NCBI GenBank assembly: GCA_039184415.1
Contig: JBCDBB010000172.1
Location: 1-8,178, forward strand
Source: JANSYP01 sp039184415
GTDB lineage: Bacteria; Pseudomonadota; Alphaproteobacteria; Rhodobacterales; Rhodobacteraceae
DNA: 8,178 nucleotides
Direction of reading: 5' to 3'
Under the pieces are notes generated by a model that was not told the origin of the DNA, ran no database searches, and worked only from the letters and a program-made list of their open reading frames with translations. The position numbers and the translations under genes are program-made. Below are positions 1 through 5,707 of the stretch, in pieces (the stretch's first letter is position 1; every line of letters begins with the position of its first letter).

Positions 1-188
1 ATGGCCGCGGCGGTATCGAGCACATCCTGACCCTCCAGCAGACCCGTCACGCGGGTCTCTCCGACGGCAAGGGCGCCCAGGATCAGCGAGCGGTGAGAGA
101 TCGACTTGTCGCCGGGAATATCGGCGCTGCCATGCAGACCGGTGACGGGGTGGGACACTAGCGGCCGGGGCGCTCCGTGGGCGGACAT
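1..188 (-). CDS. aroA: 3-phosphoshikimate 1-carboxyvinyltransferase (EPSP synthase), N-terminal part
   Basis: AroA transfers the enolpyruvyl group of PEP to shikimate-3-phosphate, the sixth step of the cytoplasmic shikimate pathway to aromatic amino acids. Only the first 62 codons are in the window; the rest lies beyond base 1. The translation holds the family signature IPGDKSISHRS, with the Lys and the Ser/Arg residues that contact substrate, followed by GETRVTGLLEGQDVLDT. This stretch resembles the Agrobacterium CP4 (class II) enzyme more than the class I E. coli type, where the motif reads PGSKSxSNR. The ATG at 186-188 is chosen because a clear Shine-Dalgarno AGGAG sits at 196-200 with 7-nt spacing. 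It follows the Pmp3-like gene after 74 bp, in which I see no terminator and no convincing promoter, so read-through from upstream is possible. Identity is secure; class assignment rests on about 40 residues. Confidence 0.95.
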   Translation of the reverse strand, partial: MSAHGAPRPLVSHPVTGLHGSADIPGDKSISHRSLILGALAVGETRVTGLLEGQDVLDTAAA

Positions 189-262
189 CTGGGCTCTCCT
201 GTTCTGCCCGGCCCGTCTAGAGCAAGCCATCGGGAGCGTCCATGGCGCATAAGGGAGCCGTG

Positions 263-496
263 CTAGTCGAGCTCATCGCGGCTGCGGCGGGACTCCCGGA
301 TCAGGCGGTTGGCACGCCGGTCTTCGCGGGTCTGGAAGATGATGAGCCAGGCGATGACCACGAACAGAATATGGGAGGAGCCGAAGGTGAATGGCAGGGA
401 GACGATCCAGACCAGCGCCATGATGATCGCCGTAATGGGCCGTCCGACGAGAAAGACGCCGAGCGGCGGGATCAGGAGGGCGATGAGGTAGAGCAC
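263..496 (-). CDS. small membrane protein of the YqaE/Pmp3 type
   Basis: A 77-residue hydrophobic protein. The hallmark is LIALLIPPLGVFL near the N-terminus (residues 4-16), which matches the Pmp3/YqaE (UPF0057) pattern of a hydrophobic stretch around PPLGVFL. A second hydrophobic segment spans about 21-38 (TAIIMALVWIVSLPFTF) and a third about 42-54. The tail after residue 55 is highly charged (REDRRANRLIRESRRSRDE). Pmp3 proteins are small membrane proteins, linked in fungi and plants to membrane potential and salt tolerance; the bacterial role is unclear. I chose the GTG at 494-496 because AGGGG lies 7 nt upstream (504-508) and the protein then begins directly with the family core. The frame is open to a GTG at 577, which would add 27 Arg-rich residues without family resemblance. 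It lies 84 bp after trmB and 74 bp before aroA. This version has a longer tail than classical Pmp3 (about 52 residues), so membership is likely, not certain. Confidence 0.75.
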   Translation of the reverse strand: MLYLIALLIPPLGVFLVGRPITAIIMALVWIVSLPFTFGSSHILFVVIAWLIIFQTREDRRANRLIRESRRSRDELD

Positions 497-503
497 TGGC
501 AGA

Positions 504-508
504 CCCCT
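504..508 (-). promoter_or_regulatory. ribosome-binding site deciding the GTG start of the Pmp3-like gene
   Basis: AGGGG on the minus strand lies 7 nt before the GTG at 494-496. It supports that non-ATG start over the upstream GTG at 577. The 3' arm of an inverted repeat (509-519) directly abuts it. Confidence 0.6.
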
Positions 509-562
509 GCGATTGCGACTCAGCTGTGCGTGCGCGAGCCTGCTGGGAGTGTCGCCAATCGC
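509..562 (-). repeat. long imperfect inverted repeat (hairpin) in the trmB/Pmp3-like spacer
   Basis: On the minus strand GCGATTGGCGAC (551-562) is complementary to GTCGCAATCGC (509-519): 11 base pairs with a single bulged G. A 31-nt loop separates the arms and could itself pair CAGC with GCTG. The 3' arm ends at the base next to the Shine-Dalgarno of the Pmp3-like gene. No U-tract follows, so it does not look like an intrinsic terminator for trmB. A role in mRNA stability, processing or translation of the small membrane protein is inference. Confidence 0.55.
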
Positions 563-580
563 GGACCGATGCGCCACCCG

Positions 581-1303
581 TTACGCGCCGGTGCTGTTCC
601 GGCAAAAGGTCAGGTAGTGGGGCGTGCGCCCCTCGCGCAGGGCCTTTTGTTCGTAGCGGGTGGAGAGCCAGTCGGCCCAGGGCTCCCGCCAGTCCCTGGG
701 GCGCTCGGCCAGCCAGTCAAAACCGTGGCGCGGCACCTGTTCCAATGTCTGGCGGACATAGTCGGGGATGTCGGTGGCAACGCGCAGCTCGGCCCACGGC
801 GCCATGACCCACGCGAGCGGGGCAAGATGCTCGGGCGTGACGAAACGGCGGCGGTGGTGACGTTTTTTTGGCCAGGGATCGGGATAGAGCAGAAACGTCT
901 TTGCGATGGCGCCTGGAGGCAGAACATCGAAAAGATCGCGCGCATCGCCGGGATGGATCGCGATGTTGCTGGCCCCGGACTTGCGGATCTTGCCCAGAAG
1001 CATTGCGACGCCGTTGATATAGGGCTCGCAGCCTATGATCGCGGCATTTGGGTTGGCGAGCGCCTGGTGCACCATATGCTCACCGCCGCCGAAGCCGATC
1101 TCAAGCCAGACGGGGCGGTCGCCAAACAGAGCCGTCAGATCGAGCGGTGTGCGCGCGGGATTGTTCCGCCATGCGACACCCGGCAGCGCGAGCTCGGCCA
1201 GATCGTCCGTGAGGTAGCCCTTCTGGCTGTCACGCAAGCCCTTGCCGCGGCGGCGGCCGTAGAAATTGCGCCAGGGCGCACCGGAGGGCGAGGTTTTCGA
1301 CAT
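581..1303 (-). CDS. trmB: tRNA (guanine(46)-N(7))-methyltransferase
   Basis: TrmB methylates N7 of G46 in the variable loop of tRNAs, using SAM and releasing SAH, in the cytoplasm. The 240-residue product is of normal family length. Visible motifs in order are YGRRRGKGLRDSQ (16-28), the SAM-binding glycine motif LEIGFGGGEHM (67-77), GCEPY (91-95), the catalytic/tRNA-binding LLYPDPWPKKRHHRRRF (138-154), ATDIPDY (176-182) and the C-terminal signature STRYEQKALREGR (214-226). The ATG at 1301-1303 is preferred; a TTG directly before it would add one residue. The Shine-Dalgarno is weak (GAG, about 5 nt upstream). The ATG overlaps a TGA (TGATG) that ends the open frame continuing in phase from metK. 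The gene lies 194 bp downstream of metK with no clear terminator between, so co-transcription of a SAM-making and a SAM-using gene is likely. Confidence 0.97.
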   Translation of the reverse strand: MSKTSPSGAPWRNFYGRRRGKGLRDSQKGYLTDDLAELALPGVAWRNNPARTPLDLTALFGDRPVWLEIGFGGGEHMVHQALANPNAAIIGCEPYINGVAMLLGKIRKSGASNIAIHPGDARDLFDVLPPGAIAKTFLLYPDPWPKKRHHRRRFVTPEHLAPLAWVMAPWAELRVATDIPDYVRQTLEQVPRHGFDWLAERPRDWREPWADWLSTRYEQKALREGRTPHYLTFCRNSTGA

Positions 1304-1497
1304 CAAGGCTCGGGATGGCGCGGGACGGGGTTGAGGTCAAGCAGGGGCTCCCGCCCGTCTTCCGGCGCCGCTGGCGCGGCACCCTCATCCCGTTGGGCCG
1401 CGCAGCGCGCAATGCGCGCTGCCGCCTGCGGGCGTTTCGGGTCAGGACGCCCGATGGCCAGTTTCTCGAAGGTCCGAAGCAGACCCTGCCTGAGAGA
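1303..1497 (-). other. open segment between metK and trmB, in the metK frame
   Basis: Directly after the metK TGA (1498-1500) the same frame stays open for 64 codons and ends in a TGA at 1303-1305 that overlaps the trmB ATG as TGATG. The translation (start SLRQGLLRTFEKLAIGRPD, end PLLDLNPVPRHPEP) is Ala/Arg/Pro-rich and resembles no family I know. Roughly three quarters of third positions are G or C, moderately coding-like. No ATG, GTG or TTG lies in frame; only CTG codons (1480-1482, 1459-1461) could start it, without a good ribosome-binding site. It could be a leader peptide with a rare start, a remnant of a longer C-terminus or small gene, or simply non-coding high-GC spacer. I favour non-coding or remnant. 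Confidence 0.2.
1402..1422. repeat. GC-rich perfect palindrome between metK and trmB
   Basis: Two perfect 10-base arms, GCAGCGCGCA (1402-1411) and TGCGCGCTGC (1413-1422), flank one central base. In the minus-strand transcript this would fold as a 9-bp GC-rich stem with an AUU loop. No run of U follows on either strand, so it is not a canonical intrinsic terminator. It may act as a 3' stabilising or attenuating hairpin in the metK-trmB mRNA (inference). Confidence 0.5.
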
Positions 1498-2679
1498 TCA
1501 GAGTGCGGCCTTGAGCGCGTCGGTCAGGTCGGTGCGCTCCCAGCTAAACCCGCCATCGGCCTCGGGCGCGCGTCCGAAATGACCGTAGGCCGCGGTGCGC
1601 GAATAGATCGGCCGGTTCAGACCGAGATGCAGGCGGATGCCGCGGGGGGTGAGATCCATGACACGGCCGAGCGCGGCCTCGATGGCGGCCTCATCGACCT
1701 CGCCCGTCCCGTGGGTATCGGCATAGATCGACAGCGGATGGGCAACGCCGATGGCGTAGCTGAGCTGGATCGTGCAGCGTGAGGCGAGCCCCGCGGCCAC
1801 CACATTCTTCGCCAGATAGCGCGCGGCATAGGCGGCCGAGCGGTCGACCTTGGTCGGGTCCTTGCCGGAAAACGCGCCGCCGCCATGGGGGGCCGCACCA
1901 CCATAGGTATCCACGATGATCTTGCGGCCCGTGAGCCCGGCATCGCCGTCCGGTCCACCGATCACGAAGGTGCCCGTGGGGTTCACATGCCATTCGGTGG
2001 CGGGGGTGATCCATCCTTCGGGAAGGACCTCGCGGATATAGGGTTCGACGATAGACCGGATATCGGCGCTGGTCTGGGTTTCGTCGGCGTGCTGGGTCGA
2101 GAGCACGATGCAGGTCGCCTCAACCGGCTTGCCATCTTCGTAGCGCACCGAGATCTGGCTCTTGGCGTCGGGACGCAGCGTGGGCTCCGCGCCGGACTTG
2201 CGCGCCTCGGCCAGCCGCCGCAGCACGGCATGCGCGTAATGGATCGGGGCGGGCATCAGTTCGGGCGTCTCGTCCACCGCATAGCCGAACATGATCCCCT
2301 GGTCGCCGGCGCCCTCGTCCTTGCCTTCGGCGGCATCAACGCCCTGGGCAATGTGGGCAGATTGGCGGTGCAGGAAATTATCGACATGGCAGCTCGACCA
2401 GTGAAACCCGTCCTGTTCGTAGCCGATGTCCCTGACGCAATCGCGCGCGATCTGGGGCACCTTGTCGAGGAAATTGCCCAGTTTCTCGGGATCGCTCAGG
2501 CCAACCTCACCACCGACAACGACCCGGTCGGTCGTCGCGAAGGTTTCGCAGGCGACACGCGCCTCGGGTTCTTCCGCCAGAAACGCATCCAGAACAGCGT
2601 CGGAAATCCGGTCGCACACCTTGTCGGGATGCCCCTCGGAGACGGACTCTGAGGTGAAGGTATAATTCTGGCGGGTCAT
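1498..2679 (-). CDS. metK: S-adenosylmethionine synthetase (methionine adenosyltransferase)
   Basis: MetK makes S-adenosylmethionine from methionine and ATP, releasing phosphate and pyrophosphate; it is a cytoplasmic, usually tetrameric enzyme. The 393-residue product has the normal family length. Motifs in order are SESVSEGHPDKVCDRISDAVLD (10-31) with the ATP-binding His17 and metal-binding Asp19, the signature GAGDQGIMFGYA (123-134), DAKSQISVRY (171-180), and the phosphate-binding GGGAFSGKDPTKVDRSAAY (266-284). The ATG at 2677-2679 is preferred because MTRQNYTFTSES is the family N-terminus and GGAG lies 8 nt upstream. The frame stays open upstream for 51 codons, but those run through the riboswitch and are not protein. 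Translation is likely repressed when SAM or SAH binds the leader, since that Shine-Dalgarno is part of the predicted pseudoknot. Confidence 0.99.
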   Translation of the reverse strand: MTRQNYTFTSESVSEGHPDKVCDRISDAVLDAFLAEEPEARVACETFATTDRVVVGGEVGLSDPEKLGNFLDKVPQIARDCVRDIGYEQDGFHWSSCHVDNFLHRQSAHIAQGVDAAEGKDEGAGDQGIMFGYAVDETPELMPAPIHYAHAVLRRLAEARKSGAEPTLRPDAKSQISVRYEDGKPVEATCIVLSTQHADETQTSADIRSIVEPYIREVLPEGWITPATEWHVNPTGTFVIGGPDGDAGLTGRKIIVDTYGGAAPHGGGAFSGKDPTKVDRSAAYAARYLAKNVVAAGLASRCTIQLSYAIGVAHPLSIYADTHGTGEVDEAAIEAALGRVMDLTPRGIRLHLGLNRPIYSRTAAYGHFGRAPEADGGFSWERTDLTDALKAAL

Positions 2680-2685
2680 GGAAAA

Positions 2686-2732
2686 CGCTCCGTTATGGGT
2701 GAACTGCCACGCCAGGAAGCCGTTGTGACAGC
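2686..2732 (-). promoter_or_regulatory. SAM/SAH riboswitch in the metK leader
   Basis: The minus strand reads CACAACGGCTTCCTGGCGTG followed by GCAG, a 12-nt linker and GGAGCG. This matches, from memory, the SAM/SAH riboswitch core described upstream of metK in Rhodobacterales. Stem P1 pairs CUGUCAC (2725-2731) with GUGGCAG (2704-2710), seven pairs including one U-G wobble; an extra G-U pair is possible at 2732/2703. The loop segment GCUUCC (2715-2720) can pair with GGAGC (2687-2691), leaving one U unpaired, to form the H-type pseudoknot. GGAG (2688-2691) is also the metK Shine-Dalgarno, 8 nt from the ATG. Ligand binding should therefore hide the ribosome-binding site and switch off metK translation. 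This class is reported to bind SAM and SAH similarly. Confidence 0.95.
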
Positions 2733-2740
2733 GGTAGCGC

Positions 2741-2769
2741 GCCATAGGCCATTGCCACGCGAAGCTCAA
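2741..2769 (-). promoter_or_regulatory. candidate sigma-70-type promoter for metK
   Basis: On the minus strand TTGAGC (2764-2769) and TATGGC (2741-2746) are separated by exactly 17 bp. The predicted start site, about 7 nt downstream, falls near 2733-2735, immediately before the first base pair of the riboswitch. The -35 box overlaps the lnt stop codon (2766-2768). Only 4 of 6 and 3 of 6 bases match the consensus, but the position relative to the riboswitch supports the call. Confidence 0.5.
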
Positions 2770-4283
2770 GCGGTCAGCGCCTGCCTGCGACGCATCAGCA
2801 ACAGCGCGGCCAGGACGGCGAGAACGGCCCAAACAGGCGCGGGGCCGAGGCGGGCATAGCCGGTGGGCGGCAGCGGTGCAGGAAGGTCCACATCAAGATA
2901 TCCCGCCGTGTCGAGTGCGATCTCGCCCAAGACATGCCCGTCGGGTCCGATCACCGCGGAGATGCCGGTATTGGCTGCTCGGACCAGGGGCAGTCCCTGT
3001 TCCACCGCGCGCAGCCGGGCGAGGTCGAGATGCTGTTGAGGACCTGCGAAGTCTCCAAACCAGGCATCGTTGGTGACCTGCACGATCCAGTCCGCGCGAG
3101 GCAGCGCCACACGACCATAACGTGGAAAGATCGCCTCGTAGCAGATCAGCGGCGCCACCCGCCCAAGCCCGAGCCCGGTCAGGTCCAGCACCTGCGGCCC
3201 CGGCCCGGAGGTGAAGGCACCAAGCGCATTTGTGGCCAGCCCCGTAAACCCCAAGCGGGCGGCCAACGCCCCGCCAGGGAAGTACTCGCCGAACGGCACG
3301 AGGTGGTGCTTGTCATAGATCGCCGCCGTTTCACCATCGGGATCGATCGCGACCAGAGAGTTGAAGAGGCCGCCCTGATCACGCCGCTGAGCCCCGACGA
3401 GTACCGTGGCGCCGTTCGCGGCCGCAGCGATACCGCCATCCGCCTCAGGGTTGGTGCCGGCCAGATAGGGCATCGAGACCTCGGGCCAGATAGTGACGTC
3501 GGGCGGCCGATCCGACGGCGCGGAGGTGAGTTGCAGATGACGCTCCCAGAAGACCGGGATCATGTCGCTGCGCCATTTCAGATGCTGGGCGGCGTTGGCC
3601 TGGACGACCCGCACGCGAAGCGCGTCGGGCCCCGGCGTGACCGGTGGGGGTGCGATGAGAGCGGCCCCGGCCAGCGCGGCGGCGCAGAAAAGGGCGAGTG
3701 CACCCCCTGCCCGGCTGCGCGTCCCGACCGCTGCGGCGAGGCCGGCAGCGAGCCCCAGGGTCAGCAGCGTCAGCCCATGCACTCCGATCCAGGCGGCCGC
3801 GGCCCTGGCAGGGCTGTCGACCCAGACACTCCCGATGAGCGCCCAGGGAAATCCGCCCAGAAAGCCCGAGCGCACCATCTCGGCCAAACCCAGCCCCAGC
3901 ACTCCAGACACGGGCCCGGCGCGCCCCGCGAGTTTCGTCGCCGCCCAGAGCCCCGCAGCCCAAAAGAGCGCCATGCCCCCCGCCAGCCCGGCCAGGGCGA
4001 AAGGCGCCATCCAGCCGTGGCGTGCGGCATCGACGAAGAAGGGCTGCACGATCCAGTGCAGCGCCACCAGGAAGTAGCCCAACCCGAAAAGGAATCCGGC
4101 CCGCGCCGCCGCGCGCGGGTTCACAGTCTTCAGCGTGAGCGTCCCGAAAAAGACGGCGAGCGCCGCGACGGTCAGCAGCGGCAGCGAAAACGGGGCGAGC
4201 CCGAGCGCGGCCACGGCCCCGGCCAGAAACGGCAGGAGGTGGCGGATCGACGGGCGCGGGCGGCTGGCCGCGTCAGCGCCCAT
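2766..4283 (-). CDS. lnt: apolipoprotein N-acyltransferase
   Basis: Lnt adds the third acyl chain to the N-terminal cysteine of lipoproteins at the periplasmic face of the inner membrane, the last step of lipoprotein maturation. The 505-residue protein has a multi-pass N-terminal part (about residues 14-210) rich in Ala, Leu and Gly, a nitrilase-like domain (about 222-467), and a C-terminal membrane helix (about 481-497) with a basic MRRRQ tail. The catalytic triad is intact: Glu268 in IWPEVSMP, Lys325 in YDKHHLVPFGEY and Cys381 in APLICYEAIFP, matching E267/K335/C387 of E. coli. Glu333, Glu383 and Trp237 also occupy expected places. The ATG at 4281-4283 overlaps the corC end by 11 nt (ATGGGCGCTGA). 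No strong Shine-Dalgarno is visible, so translation is probably coupled. An upstream start at 4340 would add 19 unlikely residues inside corC. Confidence 0.97.
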   Translation of the reverse strand: MGADAASRPRPSIRHLLPFLAGAVAALGLAPFSLPLLTVAALAVFFGTLTLKTVNPRAAARAGFLFGLGYFLVALHWIVQPFFVDAARHGWMAPFALAGLAGGMALFWAAGLWAATKLAGRAGPVSGVLGLGLAEMVRSGFLGGFPWALIGSVWVDSPARAAAAWIGVHGLTLLTLGLAAGLAAAVGTRSRAGGALALFCAAALAGAALIAPPPVTPGPDALRVRVVQANAAQHLKWRSDMIPVFWERHLQLTSAPSDRPPDVTIWPEVSMPYLAGTNPEADGGIAAAANGATVLVGAQRRDQGGLFNSLVAIDPDGETAAIYDKHHLVPFGEYFPGGALAARLGFTGLATNALGAFTSGPGPQVLDLTGLGLGRVAPLICYEAIFPRYGRVALPRADWIVQVTNDAWFGDFAGPQQHLDLARLRAVEQGLPLVRAANTGISAVIGPDGHVLGEIALDTAGYLDVDLPAPLPPTGYARLGPAPVWAVLAVLAALLLMRRRQALTA

Positions 4284-5151
4284 CGCCGTCCGTCTTGGGC
4301 AGGCGGATGCGCAGCCGCTTGATTCGGCGCGGATCTGCATCGATGACTTCGAACTCCGCCCCGGAAGGGTGCGGGATCACCTCGCCCCGTGCCGGGACGC
4401 GTCCGACCAGCAGAAAGATAAGCCCACCCAGCGTGTCCATTTCCTCGTCGACATCGACGCCAGACAGATCCAGGCCGCTGATCGCCTCGAACTCGTCAAG
4501 CGGCGTGCGGGCAAGCGCAAGGTAGCAGCCGGGAGCCTCTTCGAACCAGAGCGCATCCTCTTCGGTGTCGTGTTCGTCCTCGATCTCGCCGACTACCTGC
4601 TCGATCAGATCCTCGATCGTCACGAGCCCGTCCGTGCCGCCATATTCGTCGATCACGAGCGCCATGTGCATCCGCTGGGTCTGCATCTTCTGCAGCAGGA
4701 CGCCGATCGGCATCGAGGGCGGCGCATAGAGAAGTGGCCGCAGCATCGGGCGCAGATCGAAACTGTCACCGTTGCCGTTGAAGACATGGCGCAGGGCGAC
4801 GTCCTTGAGATGAATCATGCCCAGGGGCATGTCGAGCGTGCCTTCATAGACCGGCAGGCGCGAAAAGCCGCTTTCGCGGAAGCTGGCGAAGACCTCGTCC
4901 TCCGGGGTAGAGACTTCCAGCGCGACGATTTCGCCCTTTGGAACGGCGACATCCTCGACCCGCAGGCGGCGCAGGTTCGAGATGCCGGGTGCGGGTTGTG
5001 CGGGCTCCGTCACGGCAACCTCTGCGGCGGGCTCACCGTTGCCCGTACCTGGGAGAATCCGGAACAGGTCCTTCAGGCCGAGCGACCATCTGGAACTCGC
5101 CTCCTCCGGGATCGGGGGGCGTCCATCGCTCGGTGGGGTGGCCTCAGCCAT
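4273..5151 (-). CDS. corC: CorC/HlyC-type CBS-domain protein (hemolysin family protein)
   Basis: A 292-residue soluble-looking protein. After a low-complexity Pro/Ala-rich N-terminus (1-56) come two CBS domains (about 61-122 and 136-192) and a C-terminal CorC_HlyC transporter-associated domain (about 205-287). The hallmark VIDEYGGTDGLVTIEDLIEQ (167-186), followed by VVGEIEDEHD, is clear, as are SRLPVYEG (97-104) and MIHLKDV (112-118). No N-terminal DUF21 membrane domain is present, so this is the short CorC/YbeX type and not the membrane HlyC/TlyC type. CBS domains bind adenine nucleotides. CorC-like proteins are linked to Mg/Co efflux and, as YbeX, to ribosome and envelope homeostasis; the exact role here is unproven. 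The ATG at 5149-5151 overlaps the ybeY end by 8 nt (ATGGCTGA), which suggests coupling. A TTG at 5163 is an alternative start. Placement between ybeY and lnt mirrors ybeZ-ybeY-ybeX-lnt of E. coli. Confidence 0.92.
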   Translation of the reverse strand: MAEATPPSDGRPPIPEEASSRWSLGLKDLFRILPGTGNGEPAAEVAVTEPAQPAPGISNLRRLRVEDVAVPKGEIVALEVSTPEDEVFASFRESGFSRLPVYEGTLDMPLGMIHLKDVALRHVFNGNGDSFDLRPMLRPLLYAPPSMPIGVLLQKMQTQRMHMALVIDEYGGTDGLVTIEDLIEQVVGEIEDEHDTEEDALWFEEAPGCYLALARTPLDEFEAISGLDLSGVDVDEEMDTLGGLIFLLVGRVPARGEVIPHPSGAEFEVIDADPRRIKRLRIRLPKTDGDGR

Positions 5152-5707
5152 CGGTTCGATCAACCTTGTCGCTCATCGCGCGGTCTGTGCCGGCCGCATA
5201 GGGGTCGGCAATGCCCATCTGAGCAAGTATCCCGACCTCAAGCCGTTCCATCAAGAGAGCATCCGGGTCGGTTTCGTGATCATACCCTAATAGATGAAGC
5301 ACCCCATGCACCACAAGATGACGTCCATGGGTCTCAAGGCTCAGCCGGGCCGCCTCTGCCTCACGCGCGCAGGTGTCATAGGCCAGCGCGATGTCGCCAA
5401 GCTCCGCTTGCTGACCCGGCCCGGCCGGTGCGGGGCGTGGCGGGGCATCTCCGGGCTGAGCGGGCGCGCGGGTCTGTGCCGGCCAGGAGAGCACATTGGT
5501 CGGGCGCGCCTTGCCGCGAAACGCGCGGTTCAGTTCGGCAATCCGGGCGTCGTCGCAGGCCAGGAGACTGATTTCGAAGCCGTCCGGCGAAAGACCGGTG
5601 GCCCCGAGCGCCGCACGGGCGCTGTCCTCGGCCCACTCCTCCAGGCCGGTGGCGCCCCAACGGGGATCCTCGATCAGACAGTCAACCAGCTGGGGCGTCA
5701 GCGTCAT
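5144..5707 (-). CDS. ybeY: endoribonuclease / rRNA maturation factor YbeY
   Basis: YbeY is a zinc metalloprotein needed for 16S rRNA 3'-end maturation and 70S ribosome quality control. The 187-residue product carries the metal-binding signature HGVLHLLGYDH with His134, His138 and His144, and the upstream family motif NRAFRGKARPTNVLSWP (60-76). Between that motif and LGDIALAY (103-110) lies a Pro/Ala/Gly-rich insert of about 26 residues (77-102), absent from the shorter E. coli protein (155 aa). The ATG at 5705-5707 is chosen because the protein then begins MTLTPQLVDCLIEDPRW, and the IEDPRW motif belongs to the family N-terminus. It overlaps phoH by 26 nt. GAGG lies very close (3 nt) to the ATG, so initiation probably depends on coupling. 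The tail after about residue 172 is charged and ends by overlapping corC. Confidence 0.96.
   Translation of the reverse strand: MTLTPQLVDCLIEDPRWGATGLEEWAEDSARAALGATGLSPDGFEISLLACDDARIAELNRAFRGKARPTNVLSWPAQTRAPAQPGDAPPRPAPAGPGQQAELGDIALAYDTCAREAEAARLSLETHGRHLVVHGVLHLLGYDHETDPDALLMERLEVGILAQMGIADPYAAGTDRAMSDKVDRTDG

Noticed and set aside
189..262. Promoter for aroA, TGGACG-N15-TCTAGA
   Set aside because: The spacer is too short and both boxes are weak; read-through from upstream is equally possible.
242..1582. 446-codon open frame on the plus strand across trmB and the metK end
   Set aside because: It is antisense to clearly recognised trmB, the Pmp3-like gene and metK, has no domain resemblance, and long antisense frames are expected in GC-rich genes.
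2680..2832. N-terminal extension of MetK by 51 residues
   Set aside because: The extra codons run through the riboswitch and the lnt end; the family N-terminus and Shine-Dalgarno fix the start at 2679.
2934..4322. 462-codon plus-strand frame opposite lnt
   Set aside because: Arg/Gly/Pro-rich translation with no family features; it is the shadow of lnt, whose catalytic triad is intact.
4135..5571. 478-codon plus-strand frame opposite corC and ybeY
   Set aside because: Antisense to two recognised genes and without recognisable motifs.
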